Source: Pleurodeles waltl (taxonomy: Eukaryota; Chordata; Amphibia; Caudata; Salamandridae). Taken from it: 64,000 nt of DNA. The position numbers and the translations under genes were made by a program. Below are positions 10,946-23,324 of the stretch, one piece after another (positions within the stretch are counted from its first letter, which is position 1; each line of letters starts with the position of its first letter). The notes below the pieces were generated by a model. It did not search any database. It saw nothing but the letters and a program-made list of their open reading frames with translations, and was not told the origin of the DNA. Where the stretch lies: the NCBI RefSeq assembly GCF_031143425.1, contig NC_090444.1:1308525324-1308589323 (forward strand), written 5' to 3'.

Positions 10946-12953
10946 TCAATTCTTTGATTTTGGAGGGTTTTGGGGGCAGCGAAGGAAAGAGTCCCATTGC
11001 TGCTGTTCATAGCTGGCCTTGGCTAGAAGCCATGGATATTTAGGCTTTCTTGCTTTGCTAATGCCGATCCCCCATTCTATCAGTATTTTGGAGTGGCTCT
11101 GCACACATCTTGCTAACTCAGCATCTCGAAACAAGAGTTTAGTTGTTTCCTTACACTTGGACCCAGGAACAAATGTGATGTAGACCAAATCTTCGGATTC
11201 AAAGGTATCCAAGCCGAGAGAAGAAGTAAGTTGTTTCTGTTCAAAATGTTTTCACACCCACGGGAAGTATATTCAGGATGAAATCTAAGAGTCGCCTCAA
11301 GGCTCTCTGCTTCCTACTAGTGAACATCTTGCTTCGCAGGGACGGGTGCAATGTCCAGATTTGCCTTTCTGGGCCATGATCCTGCACACACTGTGGCTAA
11401 AGCGTGGTCAGGGATTCCCGCATACAGGACGGAATGCTGATTAGCGATTGCAAGCAGAGGATTGGAACCCACTCTTTCACTCCATCCATATCTGACTCTA
11501 GAGTCCAAATTATTAGAATTAGTAGGTGGCTTAGTATTTGTTAGAGTTATTTGGATAGCCATTGCTTGTGGTATATTTTTGGTACAGGCTGTCTGAAAAG
11601 AGCATTGATCCACACAGTCCATTTTGGTAGAATGAATGCATAGAGACAGCTGGTCCATGTTGTGTTGACTCCTCAGGAGGAAGAAGGAGTCCAGTTGAAG
11701 GAATGCTGCCCTCGCCCACTAGTTTTCCTTTATTTGGGGTAGTATGTGTTGTCTTGCCTGCCTGCAGAGTGTTTTCAAATATGGGGTCATTTTTTTGATC
11801 TAATCTTATGTAATATTTTTGATTTTTATTCAGTTTCCTCAGACATTTTATGTTCTTCTTCGAAAGCTTATTTTTAGATGGTTGTCCACCAACCATCTAA
11901 TGATTCATGTGCTGAGGAATTAACTTGACTCCTTAAATAAAAGGCATGGGGAGTTGGGTGTTTCCAAGGACTGTTCGTCAGGGGCCTGATCAAATGAGCA
12001 TTCTGTGCTTGGGCGAAGTAGTGCCCTATCAATAGTATCCAATGATGCAGAATTAATACTTAATCTGCAGTTGTGATTACTCAATTTGCACTCCTTTACT
12101 AGATCTGACATAATCCCTGACAAAGCCGAAATCTTCACTGAAAGGAGAGAGCAGTAGCATAGATAAGGGGGTTTATCCACCAGTTGTTGAGTTTTCACAA
12201 TAAGGAAAATTCACAATTAAGTTATGTAATCGAGTATCAATGGTTTTGACATAATTCACCAGTGATTGTAGGATTAGTATTTTTGTATCTAGTTTATTTG
12301 CATGCATTATAGCTCCTGGCCCATGGTTGTCAGGGTGCTATCTATACCAGACCACCCTGAGGTTTCACCTGTAATTGTTGTTTTTTACTGATAAAATCCT
12401 GGATGGACTTCTCTGACTGGCATTGCTTGCTTGGCAGACAATTTTTAGAAATCAACACCCACTTGAAGGCAGGCAGGTTATTTGCTTGATGCCCACCCGT
12501 GGTCACCAACTCATGTGGGGTTCTATTTGGGTCAGCCTAAGATTGGTTTAAGAAAGGGAGATTGAACAGATCCACTGCATTAAGAATCTCCTCATTCCCA
12601 ATGTAATGATCTTCTGTCTTGGCTTGGTGCTCACTATTTGAGTTCACTGAGGAAGGAGTAGTATGGGCCTGTGGCTTTTTGAATGAGTTGGCCTGCACAT
12701 GGATGTGGTGGGGGGAACTAGACATTTCAACATCCCAATCAATCAGAGCTTGATTGCTATTGGTAGTGTGCAGGATCGTTGACTCAGCAATCTCAGGGGA
12801 AAAATTCTCCTTTGCCGCCTGAGCCCTTTCGGGAGGTTTGAGTGTTGTGGCAGATACTATTTTAATTTCCGGGGATAAGGGCCAGGGAGGTTTTGTAAGC
12901 TGGAGAATGGCCACTGAGACTGAGTTAGCGGCATTATGTTTAGACGTGGTCAT
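10946..12953 (-). pseudogene. LINE ORF1 remnant
   Basis: Broken minus-strand frames lie directly upstream of ORF2: 12953-12537, 12198-11920, 11896-11531 and 11212-10946. The last includes KETTKLLFRDAELARCVQSH and EWGIGISKARKPKYPWLL just before ORF2, which resembles the nucleic-acid-binding C-terminal part of LINE ORF1 proteins; the N-terminal part is serine/threonine- and asparagine-rich. Identification rests mainly on position upstream of a certain ORF2. Start at 12953 is the first methionine of the most upstream piece and is not proven. Confidence 0.5.
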
Positions 12954-13100
12954 TTTTCAGTCAGCATCTGCCCCTGAGGCGGTTCCTTTTTTTTTAGATC
13001 CCTCTAGGGGTGGCTTCCTTGTAGATGCTTAGGTCCTCTTCCTTGGGCGAGGCATCAAGCACTCTCCTCCGATTGCGAAATAAAGTTTCTGTCAATGTCT

Positions 13101-14160
13101 TTCGAAGCTTGTTCCTTATGAATGTCGAGCCCATTGATTTTCATTAGGGCAGAGCTGCTGCAAATTGGCTTCTGGGACTAACAATGGGAAGGGGTTGCAA
13201 CACACAGGGTCTGGAGGTATTATTTTATAGTATTTTCTTATTTCCTACAGGTGGGGGTGCTTGCACGGAGGATGCTTGATTCTCCGTAGTCTGATTGAAA
13301 CCTATTAAAGGAGATCTTTAAAATTATATCACGTTACCAGGTTTGTGAGAAGGGAGTTCCCCTATTTTCTTTTACCATAAAGTTGCTTTAGCTCCTAGTG
13401 CTCTTGATGCTCTTAACTCTTGATACTCTTGTAGCACGGACTTTCAGGAGCAAAGAGTTTCTAGTGTGCATTTCAGCTGATGAGTTGTTAGCACACTCAT
13501 GGCCTGGTGACCTTGGCGTTTTGGCTGAGGTAGTTCTACGACTCAAAGTTTGTAAGAGTTGGTAGGAGAGTGTTGGAGATGGTATTGAAGTCAGTGTTGT
13601 GGGCAACTTTGATTCTGGTTTTCGGTCAAGTGCGGGGGAGCTCACAGAGGGCTGCAAACCGCACCTGGACCTAGCCAGACTTGGGGGAGGGGGGGCTATG
13701 GGTGAGCTGTGGTCGTATGGTCTTGTGGGCCATGTGGGACGATGTCGTCTTGGACAGGGCTGAGGGCGATGGGGTTGGGCAGGCAAGCTGTGGGGTATGA
13801 GGCTGCTTGGGCCACGTGGACGGAAGGCAGTGGGTTGGGCTCGGGTGCAGACGATACCACTTAGCACCCGCCGACCTTCGATACAGCGGCCTCCGATGCA
13901 ACCTCTGGTGTGGCTCCAATGCCACTCCAAAGCCATGGTGCCACTGTACTGCTGTGCTCTACATCCCGGCCTCCTCCTGGGAGCGTGCTACTGTGCATCC
14001 ACTATCGTTCATGCCTCCTCCCTCTAGGAGGGTGGAAGTGACAATGCAAAGGCAACATGGAAGGACCTGTCATAATCTCAAGTATATGCCTGAAATCCTC
14101 AGATCCCCATTTGTCAACTCTGCCTTGTGGGGAGCGGAATATTGGTGGTGATGTGTTCTG
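13101..14160 (-). other. GC-richer stretch, possibly LINE 5' region
   Basis: From about 13600 to 14000 base composition rises and CpG is common. A 182-codon minus-strand frame (13936-13388) is proline/serine/arginine-rich with no domain. Its place upstream of LINE ORF1 suggests it is the 5' untranslated region of that LINE, but this is only positional. Confidence 0.3.
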
Positions 14161-17100
14161 TTGTTTTGAGCTGTTGTGTTTTGCTCTGAATTATTACAAT
14201 GTGAAGTTGCGTTGTACTGGGGTTGCAGTGTTGTTTCTGATTTGTTGTACTTTTATGATGTGTTGTTTTATGCTTTGTGTGTATCATTATCAAAAAGCAG
14301 CACATGCCTTTAAAGATCATGCAACAAGCAACCATTTACCACTCTCTTCAGTAGTAAAATAGCACTGCTACAGCTCTTCAACTGATTAAGGAATCAGCCT
14401 GAGCAAACAAGTAGCAGTGACTGTGCCTTAACCTAGCACTCACGTTATGTGATACAGCCCCATTATTTCATATTTCTAGCCATCAATCCTTGAGCTTTTC
14501 TAGGGCTGGATGTTACCAGAATTAAGAAATGAGTCAACCCCCCCTCTAGCATTTTCACAAGCCGCCTATAATATAACTTTTCCCTTACCCTAAACCATCC
14601 GCGGTCCTTCTCCTGTGATCCCTCGGACACCTCTGTAAGCCTAAGTGGACAGCACCTCACCTTTCTCTTGTCACATGCTTCATGACCCTCTCATTCTGCT
14701 CATCCATGCCTGGCCATCAGTATCATTCCCTCATCCCTCTTTTACTATGACGACTGCCCAAATCACTTTTAGACAATAGTCTTATTACCCAGTTCCTCAA
14801 CCACGACAGCTGTGCAATCCTCAATGCTCGACTGGTACTTTGCACATAAATGTGTTTGTGTTAGATGTTACAAGACTTAAGTGATTTAATAATGATGGGA
14901 CAATCACTCATAGTGGAGCCCGATCTCGCCACAACATTTACACACCCATTTTTACACTTCAAATGGTTTGTTACTATATTACTCACACACATGCAGCTCT
15001 ATACACTACCATCCAATGTATTTCATAGTTAGTTGGAAAACCTACATACTTTGTCTTCATCTGCTCTTACTTCCAGAAACAGTATTTTATTTCCTCAGAT
15101 TTTCTGAAACACTAAATCGTTCACCTATACAAAATTCAGAATTTATGTTTTCATTTTCGAATACTGTACATATGCTTAGAAGGACTTAGTACTCTACATT
15201 ATTCACAGTTTTAGTAACTTTTCGTCAAGTGAAAAGTGACAGCTGCTTTGGCCTTGCACATTCCTCAAGTCAATAACTCTGCTCCTTTCCCTCAGATCTT
15301 GTGTCTTCCTCTACAGTGCTTCATTAGAACACCACATTTTCATTCCATACTCCCAATAGTATATTTGATTTGAGGATTATGTCATGTGGGATGGCAGATC
15401 GGCATGATGTAAGACATGGACACTGCCAAAGCTGTCAGAAAGCCATTGCACTAGTAGGGTAACTCACTAGCATGGCTCAGCATTCCAGGTGGGAGGGGGG
15501 GGGGTATACATGTGTGCGTGACCATCAGCCAGCTTAGTGAAGGATACTGAGTCTAGTGAGCCTTGGAAAACAGGTGCTACATCACTACTCTAATTACATA
15601 ATTCTTCTAACTGGTGGTGGTGAAGTTAGAGCCAACATCGTGATTGACTGTTGGTATACAGGCTCCTCCTATTGTGTTGCACCTAAACTCTGCCAGTCTG
15701 CCCTTGACAAGGAATTAGGATCACACCCCTAGGTGTGGTCTCGGAACCAGCCTTTGTAGGTCCTAATCATTGCTGTCGGGTAGATATGGTCGCAGACTCA
15801 TAGGGTTCATTGGAAGAGGACATTCAGTTGTTAGTTGCAGTGATGAATAGTAGACGCGCTGTTCCTAGACGTAACCAGTTCAACTCCATTTATGATCATG
15901 GTGCAGCGTCTGATTGATTCGGGTTGGTGTAGGTTGTCCCCAGTCTAGTCTGGGTCCTTGCTTAACGCCCATCCTGCCTGCAGTCCTTGAGCAGGTGCAG
16001 TAGCAAATAAATGTTTTATCAAGATTCACTGCCAGTGCAATGATACATAACCCCTTCAATGTTGAATTAGAGAACTCATTCACTATAAGAGGTAACGGTG
16101 ACTGTATGTCTCCTTCATTTCGTGGTTCATATTCCTTTCATGGTTAGCATGGTGGCTCCATTCTGCCTAATTGCTTTCAAATCTTAGAGCAGGTTTTTCC
16201 TATTTCTGGGAAGGTGTTGTTTTCTGACTTTCGGCATACCAATTATGAACTATATAGTTTTTCTTTTTGGGGCAAAAGCCTAGCCCTCCCCCCTACCCCG
16301 AAACCAAAATTATAAAGGTCAATGTAGATAGTCCATGTAGTCAGTGTGTCTTTTATTTGCAGTCTTCACAATCTTCTACCAATTCTGACAAGTCATGTAG
16401 CAAAAATGACATTTAGCCATAGGCAAAAATAATATATACATATTTAATCCACCACCAAACAATTGGTGTAATAACAATTCGTAATTCCACCGTTATATGT
16501 ATGCACTCCAAATATCCAACTGTAACACAAAATACAGAGATAACCATATTTTGTAAAGGAAAGTAGAGACAGTCTGGCATAGAAAGATAAACCAAGAAAG
16601 TACTGCCATCCACCTAATTGCAATCTCACCATGAATATGAGAGACAACAAAAAAACGCAATGTGTTATTGCGACTACATAACTCAGCACAACAAGATAAA
16701 ATCCGACTCCTGGAACACAAAATAAATCACTAAAAACACTCCCAGTAGGTGATACAAAACCCACACAATCATACTCTAGTTTATACCTACGGGAAAAAAA
16801 CTCTAATCTGTGTTTATAAGGAAAAGGTGTCAGGTTCCTGTGTGCTGTGACAACTTTGGAATTCTGTAAACAATAAGTACAATGTGTTCATTCATCCCGT
16901 ACAGAATCCGTATGTATAAAATACAGCAGATCAAAATCAGGAAAGCAAGCAACACAATGGTAGGTCTGAAATAATACTGAGTTTACAAGAGGCAGCGCTA
17001 GCGTTTTCTCGTTTCAAGTCATACTGCGCTACGTGCTGAGTAAGCCACATAGAACACATCAATGTCCAATACAATACAAATACTGTTGTATAAAAGTAAC

Positions 17101-17398
17101 TATTATCCATATAAAGTGTACAACATTCTTAAATACTATTCTGAAATAAAGAATAATATGCCACTCCTTGTGTGTCGTTATTCAAGGTCCCCCATACAAA
17201 GTATGACAGACTACATATAGAGCTGTTGCATTGACCGCATCATACCCAAACCACACTCAGAGCCATACGCAGCATGTAGACTTTGGGGTAAAGTAACTGA
17301 TATAAGTATATGAGGGTCAAAGTACTCCAGGCGAATTTGGATGACCCATCTCATAAAGTGCACCAAACCCATACCTACTCAGGGCTGTGTTAAAACAA
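14161..17398. other. No recognised gene
   Basis: Ordinary intergenic-looking sequence. A poly-G run is near 15488-15500. A hydrophobic minus-strand frame at 16764-16444 is AT-driven and not like any transporter I know. No repeat family is assigned. Confidence 0.3.
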
Positions 17399-17401
17399 TA
17401 T

Positions 17402-18015
17402 GGGGGTGATTCTGACCCCGGCGGGCCAGGGTCGGCGGGAGCACCGCCGACAGGCCGGCGGTGCCCCGCAGGGCATTCTGACCGCGGCGCTTTGGCCGCG
17501 GTCAGTGCAGGAAAACCGGCGGTCTCCCGCCGGTTTTCCGCTGCCTGTCAGAATCCTCCAAGGCGGCGCAGCATGCTGCGCCGCCTTGGGATTCTGACAC
17601 CCCCTACCGCCATCCTGTTCCTGGCGGTTCGCCCGCCAGGAACAGGATGGCGGTAGGGGGTGTCGCGGGGCCCCTGGGGGCCCCTGCAGTGCCCATGCCA
17701 ATGGCATGGGCACTGCAGGGGCCCCCGTAAGAGGGCCTTGCAAAGTATTTCACTGTCTGCATAGCAGACAGTGAAATACGCGACGGGTGCAGTAGCACCC
17801 GTCGCACCTTCCCACTCCGCCGGCTTGATTACGCGCCGGCTTCATGGTGGGAAGGTCGTTTTCCCCTGGGCTGGCGGGCGGCCTTTTGAAGGCCGCCCGC
17901 CAGCCCAGGGGAAAACTCAAAATACCCGCTGCGGTCTTCCGACCGCGGTACGGTATTTTGGCGGCTCCCGCCGGGCGCGCAGTGACCGCGCCCGGCGGGA
18001 GTCAGAATGACCCCC
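17402..18015. mobile_element. 614-bp GC-rich MITE made of serial hairpins
   Basis: Terminal inverted repeats gggggtgattctgac / gtcagaatgaccccc and a 3-bp flanking duplication TAT (17399-17401, 18016-18018) mark a Harbinger-like non-autonomous element. Inside is a row of perfect inverted repeats: 17558-17589 (32-nt palindrome); 17596-17627 with 17633-17664 (32-bp arms, 5-nt loop); 17676-17700 with 17702-17726 (25-bp arms); 17745-17760 with 17764-17779; 17780-17790 with 17795-17805; and 17858-17885 with 17889-17916 (28-bp arms, 3-nt loop). There is no transposase. It is much more GC-rich than its surroundings. Confidence 0.85.
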
Positions 18016-18018
18016 TAT

Positions 18019-18980
18019 ATGTCATAAAGATAGAATTGAAATAAGCAAAGAAATGTTAACAAGAAATATCTGCCCGATATCAGTCGCAACAGAAATTAGT
18101 ATAAATACAAGCTGATATATTTTTTATTATAAAAAAATAGTCAAGGGTCAGAAAAGTTTGATTCTCACTATTGGTAGCTATAGGAAAAGGGAGTGGGCAA
18201 TCTGTAGTAGTCATGCCATATGTTTACCACAGTGCTGGCCTCATATACCGTATTTACTGCTACTGTAGCAGTAACTGCAAATGCAACCCTAGGAACTTAA
18301 AAATAATACGCCAACAAGAGACGTGGAGATAGACATCTGTCCGCAACTGGAGACATAATGCTCAACTCATTCACTCCACATATACGTAAGCCGAAGAAGC
18401 AGAAACCTGTTAGTAACTGTTGGGAAGGTTCTTTCACCACCCATAGTGTATGTTTACCTAGGACCCAAGGAAAGGCAGAGTAGTGTTCATCTTCATCATG
18501 AAGCTAATGAAATGGTCGGGACTGTTGACTCCGTAATCAAGTAATGGTACTGTGCAATTGGCTGAATCAGGAGGGATGTTTGTGTTTCTGGGAAACCTAC
18601 GATGACCAATCTTCTGTGACTGTGTAAAATGCACCCACATCTTCACTTAGATAAGATAGCTTTACATCTTAAATATTGGAAAAGGTAAATTATTAGCCAT
18701 GGGCTATCCCTGATGAAGAGAGAAAACAGAACAAGAGTACAAGGCGGAGTCCCAGCTGCAGGAAGGCAATAAGGATCTTGGTTGAGTTTAGAACTGGACC
18801 CCACAACTCCTAAGTGGTGGTCCCAACAGATCAACAAAGATCTTGAAATTTGGTCGTTAAACAACTTAGACAACATGAAGTAAAACAGCTGTAGTGCAGA
18901 TGAGATCACCACTGCTAAACTGCTGCTGAAACCAGTGTCACAAAACGTGTGGTAAGAAGGGGGCAGCTGATTTTCTGTCT
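18019..18980. other. No recognised gene
   Basis: AT-rich sequence without assignable motifs. A 117-codon minus-strand frame (18996-18643) has no family features and partly overlaps the DIRS fragment on the other strand. Confidence 0.3.
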
Positions 18981-19012
18981 CAGATTCTCTGGCCAAGAAG
19001 CAACCTCCTGAG

Positions 19013-19204
19013 GGCTTGCGTGCTCATTCCACCAGAGCAACTGCTGCTTCCACTGCGTTAGCACGTGGCATTCCTGTCCAGGATATCTGCCAGGCAGCTA
19101 CGTGGGCGTTGCTGCACACGTTTTCTAAGCACTACTGTCTGGACAGTCAGGTCCGTCAGGACGGCTACTTGAATCGTTCGGTCCTGCAGGACTTCCTAGT
19201 ATGA
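19013..19204 (+). pseudogene. Tyrosine recombinase C-terminus (DIRS-type)
   Basis: The frame includes RAHSTRATAASTALARGIPV and DICQAATWALLHTFSKHYCL. This matches the end of the tyrosine recombinase catalytic domain, with the H..R pair (HSTR), the conserved W and the terminal tyrosine region (FSKHY). Only this C-terminal part remains, so the fragment is inactive. In DIRS elements the recombinase integrates a circular DNA copy. Confidence 0.8.
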
Positions 19205-19250
19205 TCTTGGTTCGCAGCCCATCACCGAGGATGGCATTGCTTGGGTATCT

Positions 19251-19696
19251 ATTCTAAGGTAAGGAATCTGCAACTAGAAGTCTCTATCAGATGTACAAGT
19301 TACTTACCTTCGGTAATGACATATCTAGTAGAGACATATTCTAGTTTCAGATTCCTTACCACCCACACATCCTCCCCTCTTGCGAACTGATTTCTAGGGA
19401 CAGGGATTCCCCCTTTCAGGTCCTTAGCTCTGGCGCACCAATCTTGGTGTTCTTAGCGGCTGTGCGCATTGGCGTGAAAAGTCATTAAAAGAAACTGATG
19501 TCACTGCGCGAGGGCGGCGTCTATGTATTACTCCTGACGTCATCACGGCGACTACGACGCCAACAATGCCCGCGGAGTCGACCAACGGCACCTACTAACG
19601 CGCAAGGATATTGCTCAAAGAAAAATCCCCGGATCCAGTCTGACGCCTGGGGAAATTCTAAGGTAAGGAATCTCCAACTAGAAGTCTCTATCAGAT
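19251..19696 (+). repeat. DIRS/Ngaro terminal repeat cluster
   Basis: Three copies of one 42-bp motif: direct at 19251 and 19655, inverted at 19323-19360. The inner pair forms a hairpin with about 30 bases of loop (19293-19322). Between 19361 and 19654 lies CpG-containing unique sequence. The right boundary of the element is taken as 19696, where the last motif copy ends. Confidence 0.75.
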
Positions 19697-21880
19697 AAAG
19701 TCAATCCGTGCGTGGACTGAGATGAACTGGAAATAAGATTGGGTCAAGATCCTATTATGTATGTATGATATTTGCTGTAAAAAAAAGATTTTCTTTCTTC
19801 TATTTCTTTTAATTATTTGCTGTTGGGTGGTTTGGTGATCTAGAACACTGATTTGCACTGTTAGTTTCTTCCTTGAGTATAGATTGGGTAACTCTGTCCC
19901 TACTTGTGTCTCAGGATCCCACTAAAGTGTGAATAAATATTTGCGTTCATGTCATTAGTTCTTGACTTGCTAGGGTTGCTCGTCCTGGGACCCCCAGGGA
20001 AGGGAGTGAGTTAGCAGAGCTTGGGTGCATTTAAAACGGAAAAAAGAAAAAAGTTAAGTGAAAATAAGTTGAAATTTAACAAATCTGCAGCAACAGGAAC
20101 ATGGAATGTAACAGAAAAGGGAAACAGGTGCTATAAAATTATGTGGATTCATGTAAATAGGTTTCAGGAGATATGCAAGTCTCAGGCATTTTTATCACTC
20201 TTTAATGAATTGAAGGTAGAGGTTATTTTGAGGCAGGTAAACATTTTGTTCTGAATGGAGCTTACTCAATTGATGCTTGAGGCTGAATGTAGAAAGCAGT
20301 TTTCCTATGCTTTGTTCCCAGTTCTGAGAGTTGTAAGTTATAGGAAACACAGAGAAATCAGGGCCAAAAAGGTGACCCAAGACACGAATGGAGGGGGTTG
20401 ATCCTATGAATGTCTAAAGCTTACAATTGTAAATTGTTCCTGCTCAATAAAAGGCTATTCCCAACCTTCAGACGGACATATGCTGGAACATATGTCCCCC
20501 CCTAAACTGTGGGTAAGAGAAAGCTTTATCAGTGCACAAAAGGCCATGAAGGGTGCGCATTACACAAGCTTCTTCTGGGCAATGACACATTGAACAAGGG
20601 AAGAGATCTTTGCAGGCTCCTAGAAAAGCAGAATTAAACAAACAAAAGCTAAAAAGCAGACATATTTGTCAGAGCTAAGAAAATAAATGATTCTTTCTGT
20701 TGCTTTTCTCTCTATTCACACTTTTAGTCTTGAAGTGGCTCCCAGCAGTTTACCATGCTTTTTACACCTCTTGAATCCCTCTGCAGAGCAAAGCACCTGT
20801 GGTCTCGTCCACTAGCGAATCCATCCTTGGTTCTCCTAAATGTAGGTTGATCCCTTTACAGCCTGGAACACCACAGGACAACTCGATGGGGACACAAATG
20901 GAATAAGAGCCGGGTTAAAAATAGAACAGTCTCATTTATTGTGTCCATTTTCAGCATCTAAAAGCAGCATCCAGTTCTACTGGAGGGTTAACAGTTCCCT
21001 ACGTACACTGGTGATTCACTTGGCCACGCAAACATGTCCAAACCGCCTACCTATGTTACCTGTTTACACTGTTATGTGAAGATGATACTGGGAATTTCTT
21101 GAGTACCTCGTGTTTGGAAAACAGGCTCTGAAAGGTGGCATTGCATCAAAGCTGTGGACACAGTAAAATATACTCCTTGTATATCACTTAAAGTTACAAC
21201 TACTATGCCACATTACCTTAAATGTTTAGTGCCAGTTCCTGCTTCGTTTGTATGAACGTTTCTGACATCTGCATAATAAAATTCAGCAAACAGTAGAAGT
21301 GTGAGATTAAGTAAACTGTAAACTCAAGTGTGAGAGTGATTACCTAAACCGTTGGGTGTGAGTATGAATGAGAGAGAGCAAAGGAAAGTGGAAGTAATTA
21401 GGTTAGTGAGATAATGGCAGCTAGAGCCATCATGAACAGTGACACAACAGAAAGTTAAAAACAAAGAAATAAATATTGAGGGAGTTAAGAGAATGTCTGA
21501 GAAACAAAGCATGCGAGTCAAGGTGAGTGAGGAAGTGGCTGTTAGAGGGACTGGTTAGATTCTAACAAATGCATGAGCGAAAGAGAGAGAGTGGGTGACA
21601 GGTTGTGAACAAATTGTAATTTAGCATTGAAGCTTGAGAGTAAAAAAGGACAGGTCTGAGAGAGTGAATATGAGGAGGGAGATATGTTAATTGACTCATT
21701 TTGGAATGGAAAGAGAATGAGCATAGACAATAGGAGGCATCGAGAAGCAGATAAGGAGAACGACAGCTAGGACAATAATTGTATGACACAGTAAGCAATA
21801 GGTATTCTGTTACCTAGGAACCAGATTGTGTCACATATATAAGAGTGACACCTAAAACTTATAGCACATTTCACAGCTTT
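19697..21880. other. No recognised gene
   Basis: Intergenic-looking sequence with purine-rich patches near 20025-20080 and 21340-21740. Small frames on both strands lack motifs. Nothing can be supported. Confidence 0.3.
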
Positions 21881-21884
21881 TAAG

Positions 21885-22400
21885 CAGCAGCGGCCACCAC
21901 AAATCTCAAGGGGAAGGGCCAGTAGGGCAATAAAAAACAATAATAATAATAATAATAGTAATATTTTAAAAAGTACCTTTCCCAACGCCACCGGCCGCCT
22001 CGCACTCCTTTTCTGATGGTGTCCCAGAATACCCTGGGACACCAGCACAGGCTCCCCCACGCAATCCTGGTGCGGCTCTCAAGCTATACCTAGCATGAGA
22101 GCAGCACCCGGATTGGTCAGAACGGCTTGTTCTGGCGCTCAGACACTATGCAGGAGTCTGTGCAGTTTCTCCAACCCGGCCTAAGATGGCTGGCCAAACT
22201 AACATGAGCACTTAGTGCGTTGAATCCACTTCCCCTCCTCCCCCTCTCATGGACCAGCCCTGCCTCTCCGTCCACATGATGGCTCAGCTGAGCCAGCCGC
22301 TGAAAAATAAAACAAACTATTGTTTTATTTTTCAGCTTCTGGATCTTAGCCAGTGGAGCAATGCTCCTTTTCCATTGCAAAGGAGCCGTCCCGGCTTTTA
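21885..22400. repeat. Probable hAT-like non-autonomous repeat with hairpin
   Basis: The left part begins with a cagcggccac-like end similar in style to the hAT-type element at 61189, then an (AAT)n microsatellite at about 21940-21965 and GC-rich sequence. Near the right a perfect hairpin is present: gctgaaaaataaaaca (22299-22314) with its complement at 22321-22336. No clear 8-bp duplication was found, so class and boundaries are tentative. Confidence 0.35.
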
Positions 22401-23324
22401 AGTCTGTAGATGCAGTAAATTAAGGACAGGCTTTCTGTGGTACATTAATTGTTGGGCAGGCATTCTGTGGCACAATAAAGATGGACACGGTGTAAATACT
22501 ATGCCGCAGAAACATTTCATTAATCGTTGTAGCAGACACAGAGAAATTCACGCTGCAGTATTGATGGGCATATTTTCCTGCTGATTGTACTCTGATGGAT
22601 GTTTCTATATCTTTATCAAGGCTTGTATATCTCCTTTCACAAACAGTACAATGGGTGATGTTTCTTCTTCTGCATGAGTTCCCTGTGTCAATATTGGTGC
22701 TGCAATTTCATTGTTTTAGATAGGTGTAATTTTTCATTTACCATCTTCTTGTTTAGCGGTGCTTCTGATAAATAGGCGAATCTTTATAAGTAAATGCTTT
22801 GCTACTTCAGAGGAATGATGCTTCTGAGAAAAATAAATGAAGAGTTTGAATGATTTTAAGAGCTCCCCTTGAGAACAGTATTAAAAGTATTTTGCTTTTA
22901 CATGACATAGTTTAAAAATATGCTTTAAAATGTATAATGTAATACTATTCTATGCAATCATCACATAAAAGTAACCTCAAAGTGCTGCTGCGTTCACAGC
23001 AAGAAAAATGCGCCCATAAGCAGTCTATTGCCGCACACTGGGTAAAACAGAGGGAACATTGGCTGGAACCAGCTAGGTTTTATTCCAAACCCTTATGGTA
23101 GATTTACTGTTACATTTACCCAGCAGGACACACTTTCAAGTGATGGTGGGGGATGCAGGAGGCAATTAAATTATTCCAACAAAGTTATGGGCTTACTGAT
23201 ATATCTTTTCTCATTTGAATATCGCAAGGCATGGATATTTCAGTCAAAATTACAGCAGTGAAGGAAGGATGGGAACTCTTCTGCACAGGCAAAGGGGGGT
23301 TCTTGGAAACTCTGGGGTCGAAAC
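22401..23324. other. No recognised gene
   Basis: Two near-copies of a short motif (ggcattctgtggcacaat-like) occur at about 22425 and 22458. The rest shows nothing assignable, though the final part may belong to the L1 fragment that follows. Confidence 0.3.

Larger units (their letters stand above)
7300..13100 (-). mobile_element. APE-type LINE, near full length but decayed
   Basis: The minus strand carries an ORF1 region (12953-10946) followed by ORF2 (10799-7418) in standard LINE order, with about 150 bases between them. ORF2 contains an apurinic-type endonuclease, a reverse transcriptase and a cysteine/histidine C-terminal motif. A plus-strand relative lies at about 56800-63350 with matching RT and C-terminal segments. 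The endonuclease is split by a 118-bp MITE at 10590-10707. The clade is uncertain; the domain pattern suggests the I/Ingi/Vingi or a related group. Both outer limits are approximate. Confidence 0.75.
18981..19696 (+). mobile_element. 3' end of a DIRS/Ngaro-like retrotransposon
   Basis: The block holds the C-terminus of a tyrosine recombinase (to 19204) followed by a complex non-coding terminus. A 42-bp unit (attctaaggtaaggaatctg...) occurs at 19251-19292, again with one clear mismatch at 19655-19696, and inverted at 19323-19360, so the first copy can fold with the inverted one. Such split or inverted terminal repeats are characteristic of DIRS and Ngaro elements. Gag and RT are absent: the copy is 5'-truncated near 18981, a limit placed only by loss of recognisable sequence. 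Confidence 0.8.

Noticed and set aside
13388..13936. 182-codon minus-strand frame, Pro/Ser/Arg-rich
   Set aside because: GC-rich composition, no motif, no splice or start context; probably LINE 5' region.
16444..16764. Hydrophobic 106-codon minus-strand frame resembling membrane protein
   Set aside because: Hydrophobicity follows from AT-rich codons; overlapping shifted frames are similar and no transporter motif is present.
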